Source of the DNA: Acrasis kona
Lineage: Eukaryota > Heterolobosea > Eutetramitea > Acrasida > Acrasidae
Assembly (NCBI GenBank): GCA_026419775.2
Contig: JAOPGA020001587.1
Coordinates: 1 to 56,321 of the forward strand
Direction of reading: 5' to 3'
DNA length: 56,321 bases
The translations under genes and the position numbers were made by a program. The notes below the pieces were generated by a model that saw only the letters and a list, made by a program, of their open reading frames with translations, had not been told where the DNA came from and did no database searches. The stretch's first letter is position 1; every line of letters begins with the position of its first letter. Below are positions 43,966 through 55,054 of the stretch, one piece after another.

Positions 43966-46900
43966 TTAATGAGAAGCAGCACTTGACTTGATGCTCCAGG
44001 TATTCATTACATCGCGGTCAAGATTATTCACAAGAGGTATACAAATCTCATTCACCATCATCTCTCCATCGAACGGACACTCTTTGGCGATGCTCTGCGT
44101 AATTCCATCGATGCACCTCTGCAATTGATTCTCCAACGATAATCTATCGGAACCACCACACACTCTACACTTGTTCAACGAACGATGCAACTGTTCGAAT
44201 TCTCTAACCCTATCATCGATTCGTTTCACGCTCAAATCATACTCCACCAAACTCTCTCTATCGCTCTGAGACAAGTATTTATGATAAATCAATTCAATCT
44301 TGGAAGGATCCACTCTAATGGACTCCATCTCTCTCGATTCCATGGCCATTAAAATCTCTTCTTCGTCATCGCTAGTGCTCGCCATTCTCTTCTCCTTGTA
44401 CTTGTTCTTGATCATGTTTACAACCTCCGTGCGAACGGCCTTCTCTGCTGCATGCTTGGCCTGATCGCGAATCAAACCTTGATGACGATGCACGCTGTTT
44501 ACGTAGTGCTGTCTCAAGCAATGCACGTGGAAGTGATGACCGCATGGGAATGCAGTAAACAATGGCTGTCCGCGCATCACTAGCGACATTCGATTGGCTT
44601 GTGGAGGTATCGATGACACTGGCAGTGCACAGTGAGCACACTTGACGTCATAGTTCAAATCTCTACTGGGCTTACTACTAGCAAGATCTGCTCTAATGCT
44701 CTGAGCATCATTCACTGCTTCTCTCATGCTAGTCTTGATGGCATCGCTCTCTGATTTGTATTGGCTCAAAATACCGCTCAAATGCTCTCTGAAAGGAGCT
44801 AGACTAGCATCAGGTGGGAAATGAACCAACACGTCGTCCAACTTTAACACATCCTTCAAATCAGAAGAAACCAATCGAATGGCACGCCTTCTACCCTCCA
44901 CATTTCCATCATCCATATCATCACCACTTCCATCCAAGTGATTACCTCTCACCAAGTAATGAATCAATTTAATTGCCAATTTCTTCTTTTGATACAAATC
45001 ATGAACGTGCTCGGTGACAATTTTGAGAGCATCTTCGAATCGATTGTAATGAAGCGCCATATCCACTGCATTATCGAACAAGTTCATGTCCCTGTACAAC
45101 AACACGCACGACGTGAATTTTCTATTATGAATGCACACCCTGAGAGCGAATTCACGAGAAAAGTATGCGCTCTCGCTTTCCTTCTTTAAGAATTCATCCA
45201 ATCGATCGGCGGATCGTTTCTTGGTGAGCAAATTCACCATTAGGTTATGAATGGTGCTGTCGTCATTCTTTTGAGTATCGATTACCCAATTCAAATACTC
45301 GACCACTGGATTATCGTCCTTATCAGTGTACATGCTACCAGCCTTGACATCCTTGGGCGTAAATGTCGTGATTTGTTGTTGCTGTAATTGTTGTGATGGT
45401 GCGTTGGTGATCAAATCAGGATCAAATTTCAATAATGCAGGAATCAAATCCCATGCGTTGAGGAACGGAAAGGCTCTGAAGCTCGATAAAATCTCTCTCG
45501 GTCTATAATTAATCAATGCAGGTGCATAAGTGTACCAAATATTGGCATGTTTCTTCTCGTGACAAAAATCATCTAGAATCTTGATGGCCTTGTCGAAATG
45601 TGGGTTCACCACCACGTCGACCTTTTGGTACTGAACGGCAGTGGCTCTTCTTCTATTCCTCGACTTGATTAACTGAGCGCGCAAATCGCTTGATGATTCT
45701 TGAAACGTCTTTGTGATTCCAGTAGCAATACATCCCTGAATCACCAATTCATAATCGCCAATCAATGTTGCAAAATAAGAATAATCATCTTTGAAGTGAT
45801 TGCCCAACAACAAGTGATACACCAAATGTTTAGCCCTCGATAGGGATTCCTTATTCTTGAACATGAATTCTCTCATGGCAGCTCTTACTTTTCTTCTTGA
45901 TTCCAACGCATTGTTCTTTGTGTCGATTTGACGAGCGTAATCTTCTTGTGGAACTCTCACGTTGATTTTTTGATTAATTTGTGATTGATACATGTTGGCT
46001 TTGTGAATTAATAATTGCATGATCCACGTGCACAAACAAATACTTTCCTTGGTCACGTGTTCCTCCTTGTTATTGCTATGTGAATCCTTTTGATATTTGT
46101 GTTTTTTTAACATCAAATATAAATAGGTATAGAGTCCATTTTGTAAATCGTTGGCATCTGCGTCCATAATCTTGATCACGATTTCATCGAAATTGCGTTT
46201 GGTTCTTGCATAGGATTCTGCTGCTTCTACTAATCTTGAACAAGAAAAGTAATAATCTCCTCTCGCAGATAATATTTCTCTCTTCGAATCGTATTTTGTG
46301 TTCTCGTCTTCGAATTCTCCACACAACCAAAGTGCCTTTTCGAAGAATTCTTCCTTGTGCGAAGCGACGTTACAATCGAGCGCTTGTTCCAAATACAATT
46401 TCCAAAATCCTTCTCTTTCGTCCCTGGTGTGATTTCCGTACACGTTTACCACCTCGCTATCGGTACATACGTAGAGCGCCTTGTATCCATCTTGATGAAC
46501 TATGGAAATGTGTTAATGTACAATTATGAGATCGTGCGACTTGCTCATTTTTTGATCGTCCACTCTGACCCCGATGAATTGTTCTCCCATCATTTGTAAT
46601 CTCATGTGCTTGCTCGAATTGAACACGACTTGGCCCAACAAGCTGTATTTGCTCATCGTTGCTCCTAATTCGCTTGGTTGCATGATGATGTGATAGGCGC
46701 TTGCATAGGCCACGTGAATGTGAAAGTTCTAAAAATGTGATGCATGGGTTACGATCGTAAACTTACGCTCACTGCCATGCTGACAGGGTAGCCAAGATCG
46801 GGTTGGTGATATGGAATCAAGTTGTAATTCTTGATGTTTTGTTTTGGATCCATGGTGAATTTACCGGTCAATATGCCCTGAGCAGTGGACCATGCCCACC

Positions 46901-48474
46901 CATCAGGTGCATCCGTGGTATCATTAAAGTAGGCCCTGGTGATGCACAGTGTGGATGTGATGCTGTCGTCTCTTTCCAACTTTAAGCTTTGTAAGGGATA
47001 TAGAGTGGATGGATTGGGCCAGTTGAATACGATGGTTGAATCTTGACCATTCTCTGTGGAGGCAACGTTGAACGTGACATTTTCCAAGTAAAACCAACTC
47101 AATCCGATTCTTGTGCAGGCGACCACCATGCTGCTGGATCCTTTGGTGATCATTTCTATTCCATCAATGTCGGCAACGCTGAAACCTTTAAGTATCTTGT
47201 TGTTGTCAATGTAGTAGCGCTGTAGATCGAATTGTTTGGTGTATTCCATCTTGATGGCGTGACTGCTGATATCGTATACTACTCTCATCCTTTTGATGTG
47301 TGAATTTGGCTGTGAAAGTTAGCGAGTGATTAACCGTAATGTTACCTTGGTGCCGACGAACATTGTGTATGTATTGTCGGAGCGAGCACTCACTTCCTCA
47401 TCACTGAGATTATTGTACCAATCGGGTTGCCATGCTACTGCAGTGATTCTCTCACGCGGAGAGATCATGTCGAGTTTGATGGCATTCTTGTTGTCCTCGA
47501 TAATGTGACTGTTAATGTAAAAGTGTTGGTATCCCTTGTTGGATTCTTCCGTTACAATAATGATGTGGGAAGCGTACGGACTCATGAAACATCTCAAGAT
47601 GCTTTGTGTTGACTTTGTGGCAACGTTAACTAATAATGATGGTTATTGTGGTGATGAGGAATTACTTACACGTTCTCACTTGATTTGTTCTGGTGTTGAT
47701 AATGATTACCCTTCCATCATTACACGAAATACAATAAGTTCCGTCTTGGACACAAAAATCAACGATTCTTTGAGAATGCTTTCCTCGAAAATTTTCATCA
47801 AGTGCAGAGTCAACATCTCTGTCAATGTCACAAACAAATTTTTTGCTCATTCCAATTCTTTCTCTATCAAACTGCTCCTGAAGCTCGTCGTATTGTGAAG
47901 CAAAAGTATTTTGTGTTAGCTCCTCGCTGTCGCTATCTGAGTCTGACTCTTGATCACTCTCCTCCACGTCCTCGTCGGAACTCTCGTCAGGAATGACTCT
48001 AGTTTTACTTCCAGTAGCACGTGCGAGCTTAAGCTTCCTCTGCTCCTCCCTTTCCTCCTGCTTCCTCTTTAACTCACCCCAATCAACACTTAAATTTGCC
48101 CATTCATTCATGTCCAATCCGGAAGAGACAGTGTTTGGATTAGTGGAGGCGAACTGCCTTTTTTTATTTTTCTTGTTCGTGTTCACCAACATCTCTTCGT
48201 TTGTTCCGTCTTGACCGACTTCGGAATCTGTAACTTGTTTGACCAAGTCGTCGTCTTCTTCATTATCTTCTACTTCAAATTCTCCATTATAAGTTTCAGT
48301 TTTCTTCTTTTTCAAACCAAGTCCCTTCAGAGTTTTTTTGAATGCTGAATTTAGCAAGTTTTTCTTTCGAGGGGCGACGCTAAGACGTTTGGATTCTTCT
48401 TGGGAATTGGCACTAGTGACGGACTCTGCATCAGATCCACCGCTATTGATGGCGTCTTCGTCGACGTCTGACAT
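43966..48474 (-). CDS. VPS18: VPS18 (HOPS/CORVET core subunit)
   Basis: Five exons: 48474-47670, 47629-47346, 47309-46767, 46728-46522 and 46479-43966. Introns are 40, 36, 38 and 42 nt. All phases agree, giving 1450 residues. VPS18 is a tethering-complex core protein for late endosome/lysosome fusion. Seen are an N-terminal beta-propeller (VDFCVQDGTYCISCNDGRV through GFSVADIDGIEMI), the junction to the helical solenoid (EREGFWKLYLEQALDC), clathrin-like repeats (RLVEAAESYARTKRNFDEIV) and a C-terminal RING-H2 region (CAHC, FPCGHHFHVHC, CRVC, ECPFDGEMM). Animal VPS18 is about 970 aa. The excess includes an acidic, lysine-block extension of about 235 residues before the propeller. The last intron is a multiple of three and hides an in-frame TAA. 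Confidence 0.93.
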
Positions 48475-48647
48475 CTTTTCTGACAGTTAAATTACAACAG
48501 AACGTAGAACTTTTGCGACCAATATTCATTTTTGTTCAAAGATAGGAATAATAAGAACGGCTGCAAGTATATTTACTATACTTTGAGATTCTGAGACCGA
48601 AGTTTAGCCAAGCTCGTCTTTGTTAATTAATTACCAAGTTCTTTGTA

Positions 48648-49545
48648 ATGAGGCTCTCATCAATCGCACAACATACCAACCTTTATTACCAACAGTTGAA
48701 CGACCATATTCTAAGAGTTGGTGCATCAATGCCATCACTTTTTAAGAACTTTGTATATGATCTTATGAACCAACCCGCAGCAGAAGCAAAGGACAAGGCG
48801 GATGAACAGAAGAAAACTTATCACGTCCAAAAAGCAATATTTTCCAATGCTAGATTGAATTATGACGCTGCACTAAAGCGATCCTCTGAGCTTCAAAATC
48901 AAATCACCCACTATCAATCACGCATTCACACACTTACAAAAGTTTGTCAATGCAATTAAAACTAGAATACTGACTGACAAAGGAAGAGGATGAACTTTTT
49001 ATGAGGATAAGGTCCGAGTATAGAGTAGTTTCTCAGGAGTTACAGCAGCAACTTGGTAATGTCGCGAGCGCACAGTATGATTTGGACAACATACGGGAAA
49101 TTCATGAAGAGCAGAGGGAGACCTATTACAGTGCCGAGCATCGGTCTAACCAAGCGCATAAAACGTTAAATAAATACTTCGCCGTACTTAATGCACTAGT
49201 TATGATTTCATGGTAACCAAAACTTGAACTCGGCTAATAAATAATTCTCGCAGGTACTTATACAACAGAAATGGGCACAAGAATTATACAACTATGCTTT
49301 CGGAGATTCAAAAGCTAAGAGAAGATATGAGCCTTAGTAAAGAAAAGAACACCAATATAGAAACAGCATCTGTTAGTGACGACAATAATTTAGTTTTCGC
49401 CAAATTTGATGAGCTAATTAAGTCTGTTGAAGAATTTAAACAACAAAAGGCCAAAAGCGAAAAGCACACTGATTACTACTTTTATGGCTTCATCACTATT
49501 TCCGTTCAAATTTTTTTAATGTTTTTGTTCAAGATGTTTAAATAA
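48648..49545 (+). CDS. Tail-anchored coiled-coil protein (271 aa)
   Basis: Three exons (48648-48941, 48983-49212, 49254-49545) with two 41-nt introns; phases 0 and 2 match. The product is almost wholly helical with long heptad runs (KRSSELQNQITHYQSRI, QELQQQLGNVASAQYDL). It ends in one hydrophobic segment at the very C-terminus (YYFYGFITISVQIFLMFLF) followed by KMFK. This is the layout of tail-anchored proteins of the ER, outer mitochondrial membrane or vesicle tethers. No family is recognised. It is divergent from VPS18, with 173 bp between starts. Confidence 0.75.
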
Positions 49546-49631
49546 AGAATGTAAATCTTGATTTGTGTCTGTTTGGAACTTAGGATATGAGAGTTCACTT
49601 CATAAGAGGATTTTTAATTTTTTACACATTG

Positions 49632-49871
49632 TTACATAGAATCAGTTCTCAGAAAAGCTACGCCTGTTTGATATTGCTTGTTCTTCTCCAATGAGTTCTT
49701 AAACTCATAGGAAATCCTTCTCTCCGATTTGATAGTGCTCTCGTCCTGTTTACTAATGATTACTTCCGTCTTTTCTTCTGTCATTTCTGAACTTCTGTCT
49801 TTGCTATCCAGTATCGGCTGCGCAGCTTCGATATCAGTTTTAATGGCTTCTATCATGTGTAAGGTGGACAT
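49632..49871 (-). CDS. Small hydrophilic protein (79 aa)
   Basis: A short open frame with an authentic ATG and a charged product (MSTLHMIEAIKTDIEAAQ, then a basic patch KSERRISYEFKN). It is convergent with the tail-anchored gene 86 bp away, where a terminating gene would be expected. No motif is recognised. Confidence 0.4.
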   Translation of the reverse strand: MSTLHMIEAIKTDIEAAQPILDSKDRSSEMTEEKTEVIISKQDESTIKSERRISYEFKNSLEKNKQYQTGVAFLRTDSM

Positions 49872-50000
49872 TTTGTTGGTTGATAACGATTTATTTATAT
49901 CACACTTTTATTTATGCTATTGATTTACAACAGGAATTAGATGAACAATTCAGACAAGCAATGAAATTGTATCCCAAACGTTTTGTTGATGATAAACCAT

Positions 50001-50545
50001 TTAATTATTTAAAGCTTCTGCATTTAGAGGATTTACCCAGTAACAAATCTCTCCCTTCACTGTCACAAGACGAGCCTTATTAATTTCGAAATATACTACA
50101 GCTTTATCTTCTCCTTGGAAAGCGGAGGCATATTTGGGATGCTTAACCGAATGTAACTCTCTATATCTTCTGTCTTCTTCGCCGTTGGCTGTTTGGGCCA
50201 CGCCTAATAGTATTAATATATATTTGAGTTTTCCGTACCATAAAGATTAACCGTAACAGGTAACATACCATCAAAAGCAGCGACTGTGCTCGCCAAGCCC
50301 TCAAATGAATGCAACAGAACACAAATGTTCGAATTTTCTGTCATGTTACGGTATTTGACCTCTTTAGGTGTAACAAATATTACCACTTGATCCTGAGGGC
50401 ACCAAGTAAAAAACATTAGACTTTGTTCTGGTTTACACTCCTTGTCTGCGGTTGCCAAAAAGGATAAAGAACAGTTTTCTAACAAAAACAAAACATGATG
50501 GGGGATACTTTGGCTGTCTGAAAACTCCCTCCTGTCCAACAACAT
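50001..50545 (-). CDS. Pyridoxamine-phosphate-oxidase-like flavin split-barrel protein (169 aa)
   Basis: Exons 50545-50239 and 50203-50001 are joined across a 35-nt intron with phase 1 on both sides. The protein fits the PNPOx-like split-barrel fold: ENCSLSFLATADKECKPEQS (first strands), VVIFVTPKEVKYRNMTEN, NICVLLHSFEG, then PVTVNLYG, KYASAFQGEDKAVVYFEI and ARLVTVKGEICYW. Related small proteins bind FMN, F420 or heme. The cofactor cannot be decided from sequence. No signal peptide. Confidence 0.75.
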
Positions 50546-50905
50546 GGTTTTGAAAATATGTTATTACAATTCTTGACCAAAAACAATAGGTTGTCCTTCA
50601 ACACTTTCGTTCGCGAAACAAAATTTAGATTGTATGTGGACAATAGTGATGTGGTTTTCTATGTAGCCTTAACTAGAACATTACCGAAGATTGTAATATC
50701 TGTTCCCTAGCAGGAAAAATAAAATTCTTATCTGTACTTATTCTTATAAATATTCTATTCTATTAGGCAGAAATTTTGGTGTGGTTGTAAGCACCAAAAA
50801 AAATGGTGTATGCACTATCGAATTCTTTGGCAAGAAGAAGGTTGTGTACACCAATATTTTTGGTGCTAGACACTCAAATTCAAACAATAATAATACAAGA
50901 AAGCT
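50546..50905. other. Intergenic DNA containing a palindromic element
   Basis: About 360 bp with no gene. It holds the 78-bp inverted-repeat element described separately. Confidence 0.5.
50790..50867. mobile_element. 78-bp palindromic element, MITE-like
   Basis: 21-bp terminal inverted repeats (AGCACC plus A-rich core plus TGGTGTA at 50790-50810, and its mirror at 50847-50867, two mismatches) enclose 36 bp. The arms could form a hairpin. It lies beside transposase remnants, so a tiny miniature inverted-repeat element is the simplest reading. No clear target-site duplication was established. Confidence 0.55.
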
Positions 50906-51214
50906 TTAATATAAAATACATGCACGCTCTTCATTGCGGCCGAATGTCCTGCCCCCAAAACTCCACACCTCAATATCTGTTATAGTTCCAAACAAGTTTA
51001 AGTTTTTGAAATATATAACATTATTACCAGTTTTGAAAGATGTCCTATTCCTCTTAATTCTGTTAAGTTTTTTGACCAAGGTCGTACTCTCTTGTTTACT
51101 ACACCATCCTTTCCCAACTGCAATATCTACATACTTGCCCACGTCCACAAGTGTGATTTGTGGCGGGATTATAGAAATTTTATAATGAATTTTAGGCTGA
51201 TCAAAAATAAACAA
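50906..51214 (-). pseudogene. Coding fragment without start codon, family unknown
   Basis: An open stretch of about 100 codons without any internal ATG reads like protein (IPPQITLVDVGKYVDIAVG, then KTGNNVIYFKNLNLFG). It may be an exon of an unrecognised gene or part of a mobile element, since it adjoins transposase remnants. Confidence 0.3.
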
Positions 51215-51284
51215 TAAAAACAGCAGGGCAATAAAATAGTGAAAAATTTATTATGATTTTAGAGCTCAAATGTAATCCTTGCAA

Positions 51285-52026
51285 GCTCTGCTTTTAAATA
51301 GCTTATTAAGACCTGCGCACACAACCTAACACATGTTGTGCTCCTCTTGGGCAACATCTATGTCACTAAGGTCAGATCTGAAGACCATTTTACAGATGCG
51401 GAACTTTCAAATTTGATCAATAACATTCTCTACTACAATACACACTGCTTTGAATTTATCGTTGAATTCTTTTTCTTCATTGTATAACCTAACTCCTTTT
51501 GGTGTCTAATATGGGACAACCGAGAGATGTAATTTTTCAATACCAATAAATCCACCATCAAATGCTATTGCCTCATCAGTATCAAGCTCTCAATCAATGC
51601 GGTTCTCTTAACTGAAGCATGATTACGTACTTCTCTTGCTGGTAAAAAGATATATTTTTGTGATACTTGATGAAGAGCGCAAATGCCAGACCAAAGATAT
51701 CTAGACATGCTGTTCCGAGCAAGCCCAAACAGGAAATCCATCAAATCATCACTTGGATACTGCCTCAGATATAGTAGAGTTGATAGCAAATGACTTCTGA
51801 CGTCTAAAAGCCGACTTCTTCCAGCCCTTCCATCAGAATTTTTGATTGCATCAGCTGGACGGCGAGTGATTTTGCAATCTCGCAAAGTAATGTACACCAT
51901 TTTTAAAAGAACCGAGAAATCTTCATATGTTATTCCTACAAGTGTTGCAAGGACAGTTGGCAGAAAAAATAAATTCCGATAGAGATTTAATGTTGTTAGT
52001 AAAGTGACAAGATGAAGACCACCCAA
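51285..52026 (-). pseudogene. Dead DDE-superfamily transposase (HTH_Tnp_4/DDE_Tnp_4 type)
   Basis: The N-terminal part reads GRSRLLDVRSHLLSTLLYLR, then QYPSDDLMDFLFGLARNS, a helix-turn-helix typical of IS5/Harbinger-like DDE_Tnp_4 transposases. After a frameshift near 51580 the catalytic C-terminal part continues as AFDGGFIGIEKLHLSVVPY, then LYNEEKEFNDKFKAVCIVVENVID and CAGLNKLF. In-frame stops occur near 51510, 51405 and 51325. The region carrying the first catalytic Asp is missing. The element is inactive. Confidence 0.8.
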
Positions 52027-52113
52027 GTGCTCAATCCTGTTTATTGCTCAATCATCACTTAACTCCGCTTCGATGTCGACAATGTTGTCGTTGCTCTTGT
52101 TGTTGACCCAGTT

Positions 52114-52486
52114 TTGCCACTTGGTTGCACTGGTGTTTGTGAACATGATACAGATGCACTTACATACTNTAAGACTGAGGAGATGTTGAATGACATGACA
52201 TGTACAGTTGATTTGATGAGTGAGATCATTAAAAAGCACGATGAGGCATTGGCGTATCGTAATTTGCAGCNAAAAAAAGCGCAAGCCCATTTAGAGGCAT
52301 TGAAAGTTACGTTAAAGGATTTACAAGACAATGCTGTTGATGGTGATAACAGAGTAGATATTGTGTCGGAGAATAGAATGGACCAAAGGTAAAAAACCAG
52401 TGCAACAATTATCACAAGATATCAGTCCTGAGAAATTAAATGAATTGCTAGATTTGCTCAACAAATTAACACAACCAAAGCAATAG
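52114..52486 (+). CDS. Helical protein or fragment, low-quality region
   Basis: Plus-strand codons read as a helical polypeptide (KTEEMLNDMTCTVDLMSEII, then QAHLEALKVTLKDLQD) and after a one-base frame change near 52387 as PVQQLSQDISPEKLNELLD to a TAG at 52486. No upstream ATG is obvious. Two ambiguous bases (52169 and 52271) show weak assembly here, so the frameshift may be a base-call error. No family is recognised. Confidence 0.4.
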
Positions 52487-52563
52487 ATTGTTGTTTTTAC
52501 AATAAATCTCTATATTTACAATTAGTAGTTGTTGGTTGACTTTTGTTCTTCAAGATATTTTAC

Positions 52564-52972
52564 ATGGTCAAACTAGCGGAGAATAGATTTGGTACAGTAT
52601 ATCTTGATGGAAAACAATTAGACTATGCAAAACAAGTTCAAATAATTAGAATGTTTCTACGCAGGATTCGTTTAAAAGACATTTCCACTAAACTTGGTGT
52701 TGATGTTTGAACAGTTAAAAAGTATGTCAACCTCTATAATGAGGCCGGAACAATAGAATCACTTGCTCCTGGTAGACCAGAGGGTCAAACTCTCAAATCT
52801 AACCCACTTTTAGTTTTGTACATTGAAGCACTGACAATTGAAAATCCATATTTTAATGCTCATGGACATCCAAGACATTTTAAAAGAGGAATTTGACCTT
52901 GACATTAGTACTTCGCAAATTTCATTTATTAGGAGAAACCGTCTAGGTTCTAATCGGCGAGAAAATCGGTGT
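52564..52972 (+). pseudogene. Dead Tc1/mariner-like transposase, N-terminal part
   Basis: From ATG 52564 the frame encodes a paired-type helix-turn-helix (YAKQVQIIRMFLRRIRLKDI, STKLGVDV-stop-TVKKYVNLYNEAG, then APGRPEGQTL). A frameshift near 52857 continues as MDIQDILKEEFDLDISTSQI and SFIRRNRLGSNRREN before ending. The layout matches the DNA-binding half of Tc1/mariner-class transposases. The internal TGA, the frameshift and the absence of the DDE catalytic half show a dead remnant. Confidence 0.75.
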
Positions 52973-53244
52973 TACAACCCCAATTTTTCAATTTTGAAGG
53001 CAAACCAGACTAAAAAACCGGTTTTAATTTAATCCAAAATTCTAACTACACCGATTGAAATACTGGTTTATACATACCAGTTTTAATAGCTTAAAAAACC
53101 AGTTATACTGATGGATTAGAGTTGTTTTAATAAACTAGCTAAATAGATAGTCTCAGATGGTGCAATAAAACTGGTTTCTGAGACTGTGTAACATCGGATT
53201 TTAAACCATGAAATTAGTCGAAATGCAAAAATTATTTAGGGTAA
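52973..53244. other. AT-rich DNA beside the dead transposase
   Basis: About 270 bp with repeated AAACCGGTT/AACTGG-like words and a short inverted pair GTCTCAGA/TCTGAGAC near 53150-53195. No gene. It may be the remaining noncoding end of the element. Confidence 0.4.
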
Positions 53245-54422
53245 TTATTCTGCGTTGGCATCCGAATCATCCTCCTCCTCCTTATCCTCCTCTTTGTCCT
53301 CCTCTTCATCCTCATCGTCTTCCTCGACGTCATCTCCTTGGTGATTTGCTTGGGTGGCCAAGAATTTTTTAAATAGTTCCATGTCTACTCCATTTTTCTC
53401 AAGATAAGCATTCACCTGTGCCTTCTTATATTGGCTTGTCCGCAACACGCTTTGACTTCGTGTTCTTGAGTTGCTCTAAAAGATGTGAAATGGAATAAAT
53501 AATCAACTAACGTGTGATAAGCTTATGAACAGCTTTGTCAAATGGTCTTGTCCCTGACCAAGTGGCCAAGATCAATTTTCAACTGTTTGACGACCAGTTC
53601 TCTCAAGGTCTTACTACCTTCAGCACCACTGGTCCTCATACCTTTGCTTGCCATTATGTCAAGCTTTGACTCTATAGTTGATGTGATTGCTGTCTTGACA
53701 TGCTTGCTCAAAGAGTCTGTCACAGCAAATAGACCACCCCACTGATTTACAAAATGAAGCACTCCTAAAGCTATTGAAGGTATGCTGCGCGTCATCTCAG
53801 TTCTAATAATACTGGCGACATCCTCTTTAGTTAATGACGGACCTGATATTAATTAAATAAGTAACTAAAGTGCATCTTACCACTAACGCTGTGCAACCCT
53901 ACATCAGTAGTTCGCTTTGATCGATCCAAAGCAAACTGTACTTCAGCTTCCGCCTCTGTTTGTCTCTTTTTCTTTGGTGTTTGCTTTTCTTTTGTTGAGC
54001 TCTTCTTTGGCTGAATTGTGCCTATTTTGTTTGATAACTGTTATTGTGCAAAAACTTGGTAATTATTTACCTATTACTGAATCGTACTTCTTATCACTTA
54101 AGATTACATCCTTGTCAATGCAATCATATACCCATTCACAGGTATATAAGGGTATGTTATTTTCAGTAGCACTGAACCATGTGCTCTGCTTGCCATCTTC
54201 GTATATGACATTAGTAACGCCAATAAGATTCTTGACTACTTCCCCACCATGGGTTGTAATTGAATCCTTTGCCGTCTCCGCTCTGTCCTTGTTTGAAACA
54301 TCTATAAAAAATTTTAGCCCAGCGAATAGAATTGTTTTAGTAGACTTAGCTCGTTTTTTTGCTGGTGTTAATGTACTGGTGTTTGTACTTGATGAGGTAG
54401 AGGGAGCTTTACGTTTGGCCAT
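53245..54422 (-). CDS. BRCT-domain nuclear protein, 3' exons partly unresolved
   Basis: Exon 1 (54422-54071) encodes a basic Ser/Thr-rich start and a BRCT fold (FAGLKFFIDVSNKDRAE, GGEVVKNLIGVTNVIY, YTCEWVYDCIDKDVIL). BRCT domains bind phosphopeptides in DNA-damage and repair proteins. A 49-nt intron leads to exon 2 (54021-53881, a Lys-rich nuclear-targeting-like stretch). A 38-nt intron then leads to exon 3 (from 53842; SLTKEDVASIIRTEM, then ALGVLHFVNQWGG). The 3' part (SQYKKAQVNAYLEKNGVD and a final Glu/Asp tail to 53245) is clearly coding. The junction between about 53620 and 53460 can be joined in more than one way. No catalytic domain is seen. Confidence 0.75.
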
Positions 54423-55054
54423 TGTTTCTGTTTTGATAATAAAAAACTACTGCGATGAGTTGACTATTTATTATTGGATGCGTACATTACAATGGTATAA
54501 CAGACAAAATATTGTTTACCAAGATTGTAAGATTCTTTGTATTGATTCTATCGCTGATCTAGATGTAGAGTACACAGTATGTCCTATCTGAGATTATTAA
54601 CTCATTTGTTAATTGATTTTACAATTTCAAACTCTTGTACAACGGAGCTAACTAGCACAGTGTTATGAGATGTTATTTTGTATATTATTGAAAATATGTG
54701 ATTATAACAATAGTAGGAATGAGGTACAAAGACCTTGAAAAGGGATATTGCAGGAGAAGTTGAAAAAAGTGATTTGATTGATTAGATTTAAATTGTGTTT
54801 GAACACATCTCGCTTGGTCTCACTAGACTCAATTTTTTGCGTTAATTTTAATGGTACTCTCAGATTTTGAAGCCAATAATTTTCGACTAAGATTGTGTCT
54901 TGATTTGCCTGATTAGAATTAAATTGTGTTTGGAGACATAGCGCTTAGTCTCAATAGACTCGGTATTTTGCGATGATTCTAGCGGTATCATTATATTTCG
55001 AAGTTGATAATTTTTTGACCAAGTCGCCAACTTTTTTTGTAAGAGATTGTAACA
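54423..55054. other. Intergenic DNA with tandem duplication
   Basis: About 630 bp between divergent genes. Its right half consists of the two 112-bp copies described separately. No gene seen. Confidence 0.5.
54780..55022. repeat. Imperfect direct repeat, two 112-bp copies
   Basis: Copy 1 (54780-54891) and copy 2 (54911-55022) align over their whole length with roughly 75-80 percent identity by eye. Both start GATTAGA(A/T)TTAAATTGTG and end GA(C/T)(C/T)AAG. Each carries a small AGTCT/AGACT hairpin. They lie directly upstream of the ubiquitin-like fusion gene and may be a diverged promoter duplication or an element end. Confidence 0.75.

Noticed and set aside
48120-48474. A separate acidic protein gene at 47662-48474
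   Set aside because: A 40-nt intron joins its end in phase to the VPS18 propeller, so it is the first exon of VPS18.
49880-50083. Plus-strand frame ending in LHLEDLPSNKSLPSLSQDEPY
   Set aside because: It has no ATG and overlaps the 3' end of the PNPOx-like gene on the other strand by about 80 bp. It reads plausibly after an AG at 49932 but no upstream exon could be found.
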